A DNA stretch of 64,000 bases from Kitasatospora setae KM-6054 (GCF_000269985.1 NC_016109.1:2542001-2606000); one strand, 5' to 3'; counted from the first letter of the stretch, positions 47,308 to 57,047 are shown. Notes: generated by a model not told the origin, from the letters alone. Numbers and translations are program-made.

Positions 47308-49662
47308 TCAGCTGGTCTGGACGGCGGTGTCGTCGATCACGAAGGAGGTCTGCAGCGAGGCGTCCTCGACCGCGTTGAACTTCACCGTGACGCTCTGCCC
47401 GGCGTAGGCCGACAGGTCGACGCTCTTCTGGGTGTAGCCGGTGGCCGCGTTGACGTTGGAGTGGGTGGCGACCGTGGTGCCGTTGACGGTGACGGTGAGC
47501 TTGTCGTAGACGGTGCTGCCGGTCTCGGCGGTGTCGATGTGCAGCCAGTAGCTGAGGGTGGCCTTGCAGCCGGCCGGGATGGTGACGGTCTGCGAGAGGC
47601 TGTCGGTGTGGGCGGAGCCGTAGCCGTCCAGCCAGGCCTTCCAGGTGCCGCCGTGCGCGGCCTGGCCGGAGGAGTTGTCGACCACGCCGGCGGAGGCGGT
47701 CCAGGGGCTGGCGGTGCCGGTCTCGAAGCCGGGGTTGCCGAGCAGCTGGGCCGGGGTGCAGCCGGTGCCGCCGCCGCTGGTGACGGTCCAGGTGAAGGAG
47801 GCGGTGCCGGTCTTGTTGGCGGCGTCCTTGGCGGTGACGGTGACGTTGTAGGTGCCGGCGGCGGTGGCGGTGCCGCTGATCAGGCCGGTGGAGGCGTTGA
47901 TCGACAGGCCGGTGGGCAGCCCGGTGGCGGTGTAGCCGAGCGGCGCGGTGCCGCCGCTGGCCTGGATCTGCAGGCTGGCGGCGCCGTTCAGCGCGGTCGA
48001 CTGGTTGCCGGGGCTGGTGACGGTCGGGCCGCCGGTGCTGGGCAGCGAGCCGACGTTGACGGCGGCCCAGGCGGTCGCGGTCGCGTTGTACTCGGCGGAG
48101 CCGGCGCCGTACAGGTCGGTGGCGGCGGAGAGCGTGCCGGCCCGGGCGCTGGCGTAGTTGGTGGTGGAGGTCCAGTAGGTGGTCAGTGCCCGGTACCAGA
48201 TGGCGGCGGCCTTGTCCCGGCCGATGCCGGTGACGGTGATGCTGTTGGCGGTGGGCGAGTTGTAGCTGACGCCGTTGATCACCTTGGCGCCGCTGCCCTC
48301 GGACAGCAGGTAGAAGAAGTGGTTGCCGACGCCGGAGGAGTAGTGGACGTCGAGGTTGCCGACGCCGCTGTACCAGGAGTCGGCGGAGGAGCCGTCCTTG
48401 GAGGGCTTGTCCAGGTAGCGCAGCGGCGTGCCGTTGCCGTTGATGTCGATCAGTTCGCCGATGAGGTAGTCCGGGTTGTCCTTCGGCAGGTTGGCGTAGA
48501 ACTCGACCAGGGTGCCGAACACGTCGGAGGTGGACTCGTTGAGGCCGCCGGACTCGCCGGAGTAGTTCAGGCCGGCCGTGTTGGAGGTGACGCCGTGCGT
48601 CATCTCGTGGCCGGCGACGTCGAGTTCGGTCAGCGGGTGGGTGTTGCCCGAGCCGTCGCCGTAGGTCATGCAGAAGCAGCTGTCGTCCCAGAACGCGTTG
48701 ACGTAGTTGCTGCCGTAGTGGACCCGGCTGTACGCGCCGACGCCGTCGTTGCGGATGCCGCTGCGGCCGAAGGTGTTCTTGTAGTAGTCCCAGGTCGCGG
48801 CGACGCCGTAGTGGGCGTCGACGGCCGCGGACTCCTTGTTGGAGACGGTGCCGTCGCCCCAGCTGTCGGTGGTCTTCGAGTACAGCGTGCCGGTGCCGCT
48901 GGTCCCGTTGTTCAGGTTGGTGGTGTACATGTTGCCGCGGGTCGGGTCCTTGAGCTGGTAGTTCGAGCCCGACTGCGAGGTGCCCAGGGTGACGCTGCCG
49001 ACGAAGACGCCGTTGCCGGTGCCGGTCTGCACGCCCTCCCACTTCTGGATCACGGCGCCGCTGGTGGCGTCGGTGAGCACGTGCAGCTTGCTGGGGGTGC
49101 CGTCCTCCTGGGCGCCGGAGACGACGGTCTCCCAGGCCAGCCGCGGGTTGTTGTCGGCGGCCCAGACCACCAGCCGGGGCGCGGTCTCCAGGGCGGAGCC
49201 GGCCTGCGCGGCGAGCGCGGCGGCCTGGCCCTTGGCGGCGGCCAGCTTGGGCGTGGTGGAGAGGCCGTCCAGGGTGGCGGTGGAGGCCCGGTCGACGCCC
49301 TTGGTGGTGCCGTTGGCGGCCTGGTGGACGATCAGGTCGCCGCCGAGGACGGGGAGTCCGCCGTAGGTGCGCTCGTAGCGGAAGTGCTGGGTGCCGTCGG
49401 CGTCCTTGAACGCGTCCTTCGCGACCAGCTTCTCGGTCGCGCCGAGGCCCAGGCCCTGGGCGAACCCGGCAGCGCGGGTGTCCGCGGCGGAGATCAGCTG
49501 GGCGTGGCCGGCGGCGGCCTGCTCGGCGGCGACCTGGCCGCTCGGGGCGGGGGCGCCGGCCGGGGCGGCCTGGGCCAGCGTGGCGGGGATCGCGGTCACC
49601 AGCAGGGCGGTGGTGGCCGCGAGGGCGGCCATGCTCACGCGGGCATGCGTGCGGCGAGACAT
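47308..49662 (-). CDS. Secreted M4 (thermolysin-like) metalloprotease
   Basis: The 784-residue protein begins with a signal peptide (VSMAALAATTALLVTAIPATLAQA), then the FTP and PepSY propeptide. The catalytic domain holds LDVAGHEMTHGVTS (zinc ligands His352 and His356, Glu353 catalytic) and GLNESTSDVFG with the third ligand. HYSSGVGNHFFYLLSEG and GRDKAAAIWYRAL belong to the C-terminal thermolysin half. After about residue 530 an Ig-like/putative cadherin-type domain (TVTSPGNQSTALNGAASLQI) and a carbohydrate-binding-like jelly roll (LLGNPGFETGTASPWTAS, WLHIDTAETGSTVYDKL) follow. It degrades extracellular protein after self-processing. AAAGGAG precedes the ATG. The 464-bp upstream gap holds its promoter region and the next gene's terminator. 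Confidence 0.95.
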   Translation of the reverse strand: MSRRTHARVSMAALAATTALLVTAIPATLAQAAPAGAPAPSGQVAAEQAAAGHAQLISAADTRAAGFAQGLGLGATEKLVAKDAFKDADGTQHFRYERTYGGLPVLGGDLIVHQAANGTTKGVDRASTATLDGLSTTPKLAAAKGQAAALAAQAGSALETAPRLVVWAADNNPRLAWETVVSGAQEDGTPSKLHVLTDATSGAVIQKWEGVQTGTGNGVFVGSVTLGTSQSGSNYQLKDPTRGNMYTTNLNNGTSGTGTLYSKTTDSWGDGTVSNKESAAVDAHYGVAATWDYYKNTFGRSGIRNDGVGAYSRVHYGSNYVNAFWDDSCFCMTYGDGSGNTHPLTELDVAGHEMTHGVTSNTAGLNYSGESGGLNESTSDVFGTLVEFYANLPKDNPDYLIGELIDINGNGTPLRYLDKPSKDGSSADSWYSGVGNLDVHYSSGVGNHFFYLLSEGSGAKVINGVSYNSPTANSITVTGIGRDKAAAIWYRALTTYWTSTTNYASARAGTLSAATDLYGAGSAEYNATATAWAAVNVGSLPSTGGPTVTSPGNQSTALNGAASLQIQASGGTAPLGYTATGLPTGLSINASTGLISGTATAAGTYNVTVTAKDAANKTGTASFTWTVTSGGGTGCTPAQLLGNPGFETGTASPWTASAGVVDNSSGQAAHGGTWKAWLDGYGSAHTDSLSQTVTIPAGCKATLSYWLHIDTAETGSTVYDKLTVTVNGTTVATHSNVNAATGYTQKSVDLSAYAGQSVTVKFNAVEDASLQTSFVIDDTAVQTS

Positions 49663-49910
49663 GCGGGACTCCTTTACCGACCGTCGCGGGGTCACGAGCG
49701 GTGGAGAGAATCTGGCCGCGGTTGCGGCGCAGCGGGGGCCCCTGCCGCCGGTTCGCGGCGCGGGGTGCGGTGCAGGGTGCGGTTGCGGTTGCGGTGCGCG
49801 TGCGCGGTGCGGGCACGTGGGGTACGCGCGTGCCGGGCTGCGGCCGCCGGGGTCCTGGGGAGGGCTGCTCCGGCGGGGGTCTGGCTGCCTGTCAGGTCCG
49901 CAGCCGGGGG

Positions 49911-49958
49911 AATCCTGGCAGCAAACACCATGCGAATGACAGATGCATGCCAGGGATT
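49911..49958. promoter_or_regulatory. Imperfect inverted repeat upstream of the M4 protease
   Basis: AATCCTGGCA (49911-49920) faces TGCCAGGGATT (49948-49958) across 27 bases containing ATGCAT. It is the only symmetric element in the protease upstream region (49663-50079). The rest of that region is GC-rich, with short GCGGTT runs near 49780-49800. A regulator site is possible, but no clear -35/-10 pair was found. Confidence 0.35.
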
Positions 49959-50079
49959 GACTGATTAATGACCGCGCCCGGGACCGCCCGTTGGCCACCC
50001 ATGGTCCGGCAGGTGGGACGGATTCGGGAAGGTCCATGCCAAACATCGCGGCGCGGCGTCGGTTTTCGGCCACCACGGC

Positions 50080-50109
50080 CAGGGGCCCCACCCGGAGGTG
50101 AGGCCCCTG
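50080..50109 (-). terminator. Terminator of the amylopullulanase gene
   Basis: CAGGGGCC and GGCCCCTG form an 8-bp stem with a 14-base loop, 17 bases after the stop at 50127. Confidence 0.75.
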
Positions 50110-50126
50110 TTACCGCGCGGAAACCG

Positions 50127-53100
50127 TCAGTTCTGGACGAACACCGCCACCGTCCGGGCCGGCACCGTGAAGGTGCCGGTCGCCGGGTCGAAGGAGGCCC
50201 GCTTCACCACCGGGTCGGCGCCCTTCGCCTGCGTCCGGTGCAGCTCCTGCCGGCTGCCGCGCAGGCCCGCCACGGTCTGGGTCCGCTCGCTCGGGGTGGC
50301 GTTGAAGACCACCGTGAGGCCCTTCTCGGCGCCCTTCAGCCCGGTGCCGTCCAGGTGCATGGTGATCACGCCCGGGTCCTCCCCGGCGGTGCCGGACAGC
50401 GGGAAGGACAGCCGGCGCTGCACCTCCGCCGCGGTCGGCAGCGCGAACAGCGGCGAGGACTGCCGGATCGTCAGGAACTGCTGGTAGATCGCGGTGCTCG
50501 CGCCGGTCTCGTTGCAGCCCATCCGCAGCTTCGGGTCGGCCAGCAGCTGCTTGTCGCGGGCCCACATCGACCGGTTGTCGGCCGCCATCGGCAGGCCGCG
50601 GCCCCAGCCGTTGCCCTGCCCGCAGTCCCAGCCGATCGCGTTGAACCAGTCGCCGGAGTCGAAGGAGTTGGCGTCCAGCGACTTCGAGCGCAGCAGGTCG
50701 CTGCCGGCCTGGGCGAAGCCCGGGCCCTGGCTCAGCGCGGTCAGCGACAGGCCGAGCGCCTGCATCCGGGCCCGGTCGGCGGGCGCGGTGCCCTGCGGCA
50801 GCTTGAACGCCAGCGCGTCGTACAGGTCGGCGTTGTCGTGCGCGTCCAGGTACTCCACCGCCTCGCCCGGCTCGGCCGCGTAGCCGGTCGGCGAGCCGTT
50901 GTAGTCGACGCCGCCGCCGGTGACCGGCTTCCCGGCGCTGTCGGTGAACCGGTAAGCCGCCAGGTTGCCGGTCAAGCCGACCTTGACCTGGTCCATCTGG
51001 TGCAGCAGCCGGGCCTTCTGCTGCTCGGGGGTGCCGTTGGCGTCCGAGCCGTTCGGGTCGGTGAACAGGCCGGAGGCGAAGCCCTGCTGCGGCGCCGAGG
51101 ACAGCTCGTAGTTGCCGCCGCGCCCGGCGTCCCGGATCCGGTCGTTGAAGGTCGCGATGCCGGTGCCCGCCATGTTGGCCTGGGTGGCCTGGACGAACCG
51201 GGCGTCGTTGGCGACCGTCCCGAAGTTCCAGCCCTCGCCGTACAGGAAGACGTCCTTGCCGCTGACGCCGTCCTTCTCCGGGGTGAGCGCGCGCAGTGCC
51301 GAACGCACGTCCAGCATGGTCGACTTCGGGTCCAGGCCCATCAGGTCGAACCGGAAGCCGTCCACCCGGTACTGCCTGGCCCAGGTCACCACCGAGTCGA
51401 CGACCAGCTTGTTCATCATGGCGTGCTCGGGCGCGGTGTCGGCGCAGCAGGAGTCGGTGGTGACCTTCCCGCTGTCGCTGAGCCGCTGGTAGTAGCCGGG
51501 GACGACCTTGTCGAGCACCGACCTGTCGTCCTGCCCGGCGGCGGCGGTGTGGTTGTAGACCACGTCCAGCACCACCCGCAGGCCCGCCTCGTGCATCGCC
51601 TGCACCATCGCCCGGAACTGCTCGGTGCGCGCGGTGCCGTTCGGGTCGGTGGCGTACGAGCCCTCCGGGACGGTGTAGTGCAGCGGGTCGTAGCCCCAGT
51701 TGTACGCGTCGTCGGCCTGCACGGCCGCCACGCACTCCTGCTGCTCCTCGGAGTCGGCGGCCAGCGCGCCCAGGTCGCAGGCCGGGAGCTTCTGGTCGGC
51801 CCGGTTCTCCCGGATGGTGGCGATGTCGAAGGTCGGCAGCAGGTGGATGGTGGTCACCCCGGCCTTCGCCAGGTCCTTCAGGTGCTGCATGCCCGCCGAC
51901 TTGGAACGGGTGAACGCCAGGTAGGTGCCCCGCTCGTCGGCCGGCACCGTGCTGTCGGCGGCCGAGAAGTCCCGGACGTGCAGCTCCTGGATCTGCTGCC
52001 TGACGGCCGGGATCGCCTCCGGACTGCGGTGCTGGTCCCAGCCCTTGGGCTTGGTCGCGGCCGAGGACAGGTCGGCGACCAGGCTGCGCTTCGAGTCGGT
52101 GGACAGCGCGGTCGAGTACGGGTCGGTGACCAAGTTGGTGACCGTCCGCTGGACGCTCGGCGCCCACACCTCCACCTGGTACAGGTAGTACTTGCCGTCC
52201 AGGTCCTTCGCGTCCCCGGTCAGCGACCAGACGCCGGACGCGTCGTCCCGCTTCAGCGGCACGGTCCTCGGGGTGCCACCGGTCGCCCGGTCGAACAGCT
52301 GCACCGCGACGTCGGTCGCGGTCGGCGCCCACAGCGACAGCGTCACCTTCCGCTTGTCGCCCTTGCGCTTGTCCTTGCCGTCACCCTCCGCGTACACCGG
52401 GCCGAGCTGCGCGGACGCCGCCTTCGCCGCGTACAGGTCGTCCAGCACGCCGGGCGTCTGCACGCCGGTCGCGGCCAGCGCGGCGCCGCTCGGCAGGTGC
52501 TCGGTGAACACCAGCTGGGCGCGCAGCGCGGCGGTGGTGCGGGCCGCGTCGCGCGGGTCGACGGTGAACGCCCGGTACCCGGCCAGGTGCGGGAACCTGG
52601 CCTTCTGGGCGTCGGTGAGGCCGACCGCCGGGTTGAGCCGGATCCAGTGGCCGGGCTTGGAGAGCACGCCCTTGTCGACGGTCAGCCCGCCCTCGGGGTC
52701 GTAGATCAGCTGGGCGCTGGTGCCGCCCTTCAACTGGGCGTCGGCCGCACCGTAGTTGGCGGGCACCACGACGGTCTTCGCGTCGATCCACTGGGCCTTG
52801 GCCGCGCCCAGGTCGAGCTGCGAGGAGGTGCCGGCGCTCTGCGGCAGCAGGTGGCCCTCCTTCCCGCCGACGATCCAGATCTCCCGGCCGGAGGTGGCGA
52901 AGTCCAGCGACTGGTCCTGCGGCAGGTCCTTGTCGCCGCCGTTGTGGATGATGTAGCTGAGGCTGGTCGCGCCCTCGGCCAGCGGCACCTCGAAGACCGC
53001 GCCGTACGCGTCCTGCCGGACGGGCATCAGCGGGTTGCCCCAGTCGGTCGGGGTGGCCGCGCCGGTCCAGTCGTGCAGGCCCCAGCCGGTGTAGTCGCCG

Positions 53101-55685
53101 TCGGCCCGCCGGTAGTGGATGACCGCCTTGCCCGCGGGCACCGGCTGCGCGGCGTCCGGGTTGGCGGTGCGGACGGTGGCGTCGCCCTCCTTGATCCACA
53201 CCTCGCCGGTGGCGGAGACGTCGACGTGCCGGTCCTGGTCGACGTCCTTGGTGCCGTTCTTCTCCACCACGAACCCGACGTCGGACGCCCCGCCCTTCAG
53301 CTTCACGTACGCGAACGCGCCGTACGCGTCGCGTCCGACGAAGCCGTGCCCCTCCGGCCAGGTGGTCGCCTCGCCGTCGGCGAGGTCGCCCCAGGCGTAG
53401 AGGTTCCAGCCGTCGTAGTCCCCGTCCCGCCGCTGGTAGTGGACCACCGCGTACTCGCGGGTCACCGCGCTCGGCGCGGGCGCGGGCGGCTGCTGCCCGG
53501 TGGTGAACTGCCCGGTGCTGGAGGCGAGTCGGCCCGCCGAGTCCTCGACGACGGCCTTGAACCGGACGACCGTGCCGGGCGCGACCCCGTCCAGGTTCCG
53601 GGTGACCCGGTAGACCCCGTTGTCGGCGGTGCCCAGCGTCTGCCAGGCCCCGTCCCCGACCTGCGCGGCGAAGGTGACCCGGTTGAACCCGCCGCCGGGC
53701 ACGCTCGCGCCCAGCGTCACCGTGCCGTACGAACCGTCGGCCGGCGCGCTCACGGTGACCGACGGGCCGGCGGCCGGCTTGGCGAGCTTGTGCCGCGCCT
53801 TCAGCACCAGCGAGGACATCGCCGGGACGGTGACCGTCACCCTGCCGTCCGCGCCGCTGGCGACCTTGCCGCCGAAGCCGTACAGGCCGTCGAAGTCCAT
53901 GCCGGCGGAGAAGGTGTCCAGCGTGACGGTCTTCGGCTCGGCCGCGTTGTTGACCGCCGCCAGGTACTCGACCTGCTCCTTGGCGTCGATCCGGGAGAAC
54001 GCGTACACGCCCGGCCCGTCCGCCGCGTACCGCTCGACCTGGGCGCCGTCGGCCAGCGCCGGGTGGTCCTTGCGCAGCTTCGCCAGGCCCGCGATGCCCC
54101 GGTAGAGCGCGCCGTCGGTGCCGTAGCGGTCCTTCGGGCCGGGCGTGCCGCCGATCACGGCGTCGCTGTTGTACGAGGGGGTCTTCGAGGCGAACATGTC
54201 CTGCCGGGCGTCCTTGTCGCCGCCCGCGCCGGTGAAGCCCTGCTCGTCGCCGTAGTAGACCACCGGCTGGCCGCGGGTGAGGAACTGCAGCTCGTTGGCG
54301 AGCCGGTCCTTGGCGAGCAGCGCCTCGTCCGAGGCCCCCGGGTTGTCGCCGCGCAGGAAGGAGCCGAACCGGCCCATGTCGTGGTTGCCGAGGAAGGTCG
54401 GCAGCTCGTAGGCGTCGGTGTCGGCGGTGGTGTACCGGTAGTCCTGCGCGTACAGCTCGCCGAGCGCCTTGGCCGAGCCGTTCTGCGAGACGTACGTGCG
54501 GGCCGCCTCCTGGAACGCGAAGTCCAGGGTGGCCTGCAGCTTGCCCCGGGTGACGTACGGGGAGGTGACCGCCGGGTCGCCGGAGTACACCTCGCCGAAC
54601 ATGAAGAACTTCTGGTTGCCCCGCTGGGCGGCGAACTGCTTCAGCGCGGGCGCCCACTGCTCCCAGAACGCCAGGTTGACGTGCTTGACGGTGTCGATCC
54701 GGAAGCCGTCGACGCCGGTCTCGGCCACCCACTGCTGGTAGATCTTCTCCATCCCCGCGACGACCTTCGGGTTCTGGGTGTCCAGGTCGTCCAGGCCGGA
54801 GAAGTCGCCCTCGGTGGCGGACTCGCCGACGAAGGTCGAGTTGCCCCGGTTGTGGTACAGCGACGGGTCGTTCAGCCAGGACGGCGTCTTGGCGGTGCTG
54901 CCCGCCCGGTCCCGGAACACCGGCGTGTAGGGGAAGGAGTCCTTGGTGGTCGACGGCCACTGCGCCCGGGCGTCGGCGACGGCGGTCTCGTCGACCGGGT
55001 TGCCGTCGGCGTCGAGGGTCGGGTAGGCGCCCGCGGAGCGGTAGTCGTAGGTCTGCTCCGCGTAGTCGATGACGTCGGCGGTGTGGTTGGTGATGACGTC
55101 GAAGAAGACCTTGATGCCGCGCTGGTGGGCCTTGTCGATCAGCTCCTTGAGCTGGGCGTTGGTGCCGAAGTGCGGGTCGACCTGGGTGAAGTCGGTGATC
55201 CAGTAGCCGTGGTAGCCGGCCGAGGCGTCCGCCCCGGCGCCCTGCACGGGCTGGTTCTTGAAGATCGGCGCCATCCAGATCGCGGTGGTGCCGAGGTCCT
55301 GGATGTAGTCCAGCTTGTCGATCAGGCCCTGGAGGTCGCCGCCGTGGTAGAAGCCCTTGTCGGCCGGGTCGAGGCCGTTGTCCAGCCGCCCGCCGGTGAT
55401 GCCTCCGGTGTCGTTGCCGGTGCTGCCGTTGGCGAAGCGGTCCGGCAGCACGAAGTAGAACTGCTCGCGGGTCAGGTCGTGCCGGCCGGCGGTGGCCGCC
55501 AGCTCCCGGTCGGACGGCGGGGCGGCCGGCTTGGCGGGCGCGGCGGCGGCCAGCGGGGCGGCGCCCAGGGTGGCGGCGATCAGCGAGGCCGCGACCAGGA
55601 CGGCGGCCCGTCCGGGGCGGCGGTACGGGGTGGTGCGGCGGTGCGGGGTGGTGCGGCGCTGGGGGCGGAACGGGGCGTCGGCCAC
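50127..55685 (-). CDS. pulA: Secreted two-module amylopullulanase (GH13 + GH13)
   Basis: The 1852-residue protein starts at a GTG with a GGGAGAG site and an Arg-rich signal peptide. The first GH13 module (residues about 65-650) has VFFDVITNHTADVI, DGFRIDTVKHV, MFGEVYSG and FLGNHDMGRFGS, as in secreted alpha-amylases. An Ig-like domain (PSVTVSAPADGSYGTVTLGA) and two pullulanase-associated PUD/CBM41 repeats follow: AVVHYQRRDGDYDGWNLYAWG and AVIHYRRADGDYTGWGLHDW. The second catalytic module (about 1150-1850) is pullulanase type, with VVLDVVYNHT, YNWGYDPLHYTVPEGSY, DGFRFDLMG, YGEGWNFG and LDAHDNADLYD. One polypeptide should cut alpha-1,4 and alpha-1,6 bonds of starch and pullulan. It is far longer than single-module pullulanases. 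Confidence 0.95.
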   Translation of the reverse strand: MADAPFRPQRRTTPHRRTTPYRRPGRAAVLVAASLIAATLGAAPLAAAAPAKPAAPPSDRELAATAGRHDLTREQFYFVLPDRFANGSTGNDTGGITGGRLDNGLDPADKGFYHGGDLQGLIDKLDYIQDLGTTAIWMAPIFKNQPVQGAGADASAGYHGYWITDFTQVDPHFGTNAQLKELIDKAHQRGIKVFFDVITNHTADVIDYAEQTYDYRSAGAYPTLDADGNPVDETAVADARAQWPSTTKDSFPYTPVFRDRAGSTAKTPSWLNDPSLYHNRGNSTFVGESATEGDFSGLDDLDTQNPKVVAGMEKIYQQWVAETGVDGFRIDTVKHVNLAFWEQWAPALKQFAAQRGNQKFFMFGEVYSGDPAVTSPYVTRGKLQATLDFAFQEAARTYVSQNGSAKALGELYAQDYRYTTADTDAYELPTFLGNHDMGRFGSFLRGDNPGASDEALLAKDRLANELQFLTRGQPVVYYGDEQGFTGAGGDKDARQDMFASKTPSYNSDAVIGGTPGPKDRYGTDGALYRGIAGLAKLRKDHPALADGAQVERYAADGPGVYAFSRIDAKEQVEYLAAVNNAAEPKTVTLDTFSAGMDFDGLYGFGGKVASGADGRVTVTVPAMSSLVLKARHKLAKPAAGPSVTVSAPADGSYGTVTLGASVPGGGFNRVTFAAQVGDGAWQTLGTADNGVYRVTRNLDGVAPGTVVRFKAVVEDSAGRLASSTGQFTTGQQPPAPAPSAVTREYAVVHYQRRDGDYDGWNLYAWGDLADGEATTWPEGHGFVGRDAYGAFAYVKLKGGASDVGFVVEKNGTKDVDQDRHVDVSATGEVWIKEGDATVRTANPDAAQPVPAGKAVIHYRRADGDYTGWGLHDWTGAATPTDWGNPLMPVRQDAYGAVFEVPLAEGATSLSYIIHNGGDKDLPQDQSLDFATSGREIWIVGGKEGHLLPQSAGTSSQLDLGAAKAQWIDAKTVVVPANYGAADAQLKGGTSAQLIYDPEGGLTVDKGVLSKPGHWIRLNPAVGLTDAQKARFPHLAGYRAFTVDPRDAARTTAALRAQLVFTEHLPSGAALAATGVQTPGVLDDLYAAKAASAQLGPVYAEGDGKDKRKGDKRKVTLSLWAPTATDVAVQLFDRATGGTPRTVPLKRDDASGVWSLTGDAKDLDGKYYLYQVEVWAPSVQRTVTNLVTDPYSTALSTDSKRSLVADLSSAATKPKGWDQHRSPEAIPAVRQQIQELHVRDFSAADSTVPADERGTYLAFTRSKSAGMQHLKDLAKAGVTTIHLLPTFDIATIRENRADQKLPACDLGALAADSEEQQECVAAVQADDAYNWGYDPLHYTVPEGSYATDPNGTARTEQFRAMVQAMHEAGLRVVLDVVYNHTAAAGQDDRSVLDKVVPGYYQRLSDSGKVTTDSCCADTAPEHAMMNKLVVDSVVTWARQYRVDGFRFDLMGLDPKSTMLDVRSALRALTPEKDGVSGKDVFLYGEGWNFGTVANDARFVQATQANMAGTGIATFNDRIRDAGRGGNYELSSAPQQGFASGLFTDPNGSDANGTPEQQKARLLHQMDQVKVGLTGNLAAYRFTDSAGKPVTGGGVDYNGSPTGYAAEPGEAVEYLDAHDNADLYDALAFKLPQGTAPADRARMQALGLSLTALSQGPGFAQAGSDLLRSKSLDANSFDSGDWFNAIGWDCGQGNGWGRGLPMAADNRSMWARDKQLLADPKLRMGCNETGASTAIYQQFLTIRQSSPLFALPTAAEVQRRLSFPLSGTAGEDPGVITMHLDGTGLKGAEKGLTVVFNATPSERTQTVAGLRGSRQELHRTQAKGADPVVKRASFDPATGTFTVPARTVAVFVQN

Positions 55686-55733
55686 GGCAGGGCTCTCCCT
55701 CGGGGGCGCTCGGGCAAGGGGTGGGTGGCGTGG

Positions 55734-55767
55734 AACCTAGCGCCCTGCAAGATGTTTCAGCAAGATG
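55734..55767 (-). promoter_or_regulatory. Amylopullulanase promoter with overlapping CTGCAAG/GCAAG operator
   Basis: Leftward TTGCTG (55763-55758), 18 bp, TAGGTT (55739-55734) is the best promoter. The -35 box and spacer contain GCAAGATG twice (55747-55754 and 55760-55767), the first as part of CTGCAAG (55745-55751). The layout CTGCAAG-TTTC-AGCAAG is shared with the amylase control region, arguing for a common repressor. Confidence 0.6.
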
Positions 55768-55917
55768 CGAAAGTGATTTCGGGCCCGAGTCGTACCGAGT
55801 CGTGACCTGAAACGCTCCCCCCGCCGCCGCCCGCGTCCGTACCCGCACCAGACCCCGGTTCGACCCCTGGTAACCCGCGCGCCACAATGGAGCGCATGCG
55901 CCTCGAAAACCGACCGA

Positions 55918-55935
55918 CCCCTACCCCCGTAGGGG
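55918..55935. promoter_or_regulatory. Inverted repeat CCCCTAC-CCCC-GTAGGGG upstream of PAP2 gene
   Basis: Perfect 7-bp arms flank four C residues, 72 bases before the chosen PAP2 start. It could bind a response regulator, or form an RNA hairpin. The 55768-56006 stretch otherwise shows low third-position G/C and looks non-coding. Confidence 0.45.
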
Positions 55936-56006
55936 GACAGTCGGTGAAGAATCCCCGACCAGAGGATGAGCAAGCGGCCACACCTCGTCTGGCAGACTTC
56001 TCGTCC

Positions 56007-56957
56007 ATGGGGGAACCGACCGAGAAGAAGCCAGCCGGCGCCGAACACGCCGACCGGGCCACGCACGACGGTTCCGGCCCGGGCACGGAGCACACCCCCC
56101 GCACGCCCGCCGGAGCCACCCGCGTCGCCCAGTCGCCCGCCGCCGCGGTCCGCAGCCGGGTGCGCGAGCAGCGCCGCACGCCGCGCCGCCCGCACCTGCT
56201 CTTCGAACTCGCCCTGATAGGGATCAGCTACTGGCTGTACTCGCTGGTCCGCAACGCCGTCCCGGAACAGGCCGCGATCGCGCAGAAGCACGCCACCTGG
56301 GTCTGGGACCTGGAGCACGCCCTCGGCATCGCCGTCGAGCGCTCGATCAACCACGGCGTCAACTCGGTCACCTGGCTGATCGTCGGGATGAACTACTACT
56401 ACGCCACCCTGCACTTCATCGTCACCATCGGCGTGCTGGTCTGGCTCTACCGCTCCCACCCCGGCCGCTACGCCGCCTCCCGGACGGTCCTGTTCGTCAC
56501 CACCGGCATCGCCCTGGTCGGCTTCTACTGCTTCCCGCTGGCCCCGCCCCGGCTGATGACCGGCGGCGGCTTCGTCGACACCGTCACCCTGCACCAGACC
56601 TGGGGCTCGCTCGCCTCCGGCGCCGGGGCGCACGTCTCCAACCAGTACGCCGCGATGCCCTCGATGCACATCGGCTGGTCCACCTGGTGCGGCCTGACGA
56701 TCTTCTTCCTGGCCCGCCGCACCTGGGTCCGGCTGCTCGGCCTGGCCTACCCGGTGGTCACCCTCAGCGTGATCGTCTCCACCGCCAACCACTTCTGGCT
56801 GGACGCGGTCGGCGGCCTGATCTGCCTCGCCGTCGGCTTCCTGGCCGCCCGGCTGATCTACCACACCTGGGCCTTCCGCCTCCCCCGCACGCCGGGCGAG
56901 CGCGTCGAGCCGGAGCTCACCGTCCCGACCCAGTGGGACACCAGGGTCGACGCGTAG
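56007..56957 (+). CDS. PAP2-family membrane phosphatase/inositol-phosphotransferase-like
   Basis: The 316-residue form from the ATG at 56007 is preferred. Upstream starts at 55887 and 55896 would add codons with poor third-position G/C across an inverted repeat. After a charged, disordered stretch there are six membrane helices. The PAP2 signature is in NQYAAMPSMHIGWSTWCG (PSMH, with the catalytic His region) and STANHFWLDAVGG (the second His and Asp). LVGFYCFPLAPPRLM is typical of the PAP2_3/Aur1-like group. It may dephosphorylate lipid phosphates or transfer phosphoinositol. It converges with glnE across a long hairpin. Confidence 0.88.
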   Translation: MGEPTEKKPAGAEHADRATHDGSGPGTEHTPRTPAGATRVAQSPAAAVRSRVREQRRTPRRPHLLFELALIGISYWLYSLVRNAVPEQAAIAQKHATWVWDLEHALGIAVERSINHGVNSVTWLIVGMNYYYATLHFIVTIGVLVWLYRSHPGRYAASRTVLFVTTGIALVGFYCFPLAPPRLMTGGGFVDTVTLHQTWGSLASGAGAHVSNQYAAMPSMHIGWSTWCGLTIFFLARRTWVRLLGLAYPVVTLSVIVSTANHFWLDAVGGLICLAVGFLAARLIYHTWAFRLPRTPGERVEPELTVPTQWDTRVDA

Positions 56958-56973
56958 CACGGCACCGCCTCCC

Positions 56974-57022
56974 CGGGACCGCGGCACCGGACGGACACCC
57001 CTCGTCCCCCGCCGCGGTCCCG
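56974..57022. terminator. Bidirectional terminator between PAP2 and glnE
   Basis: CGGGACCGCGGC (56974-56985) and GCCGCGGTCCCG (57011-57022) form a perfect 12-bp stem with a 25-base loop between two convergent genes. Confidence 0.75.
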
Positions 57023-57047
57023 CCGCGTTCCGGCTCCCCCGCTCCCC

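Noticed and set aside
49968..55805. A 1945-codon open frame on the + strand opposite the amylopullulanase
   Set aside because: It is the antisense of a clearly conserved GH13 protein. Its translation is Gly/Val/Arg/Asp-rich low complexity, a known side effect of high third-position G/C.
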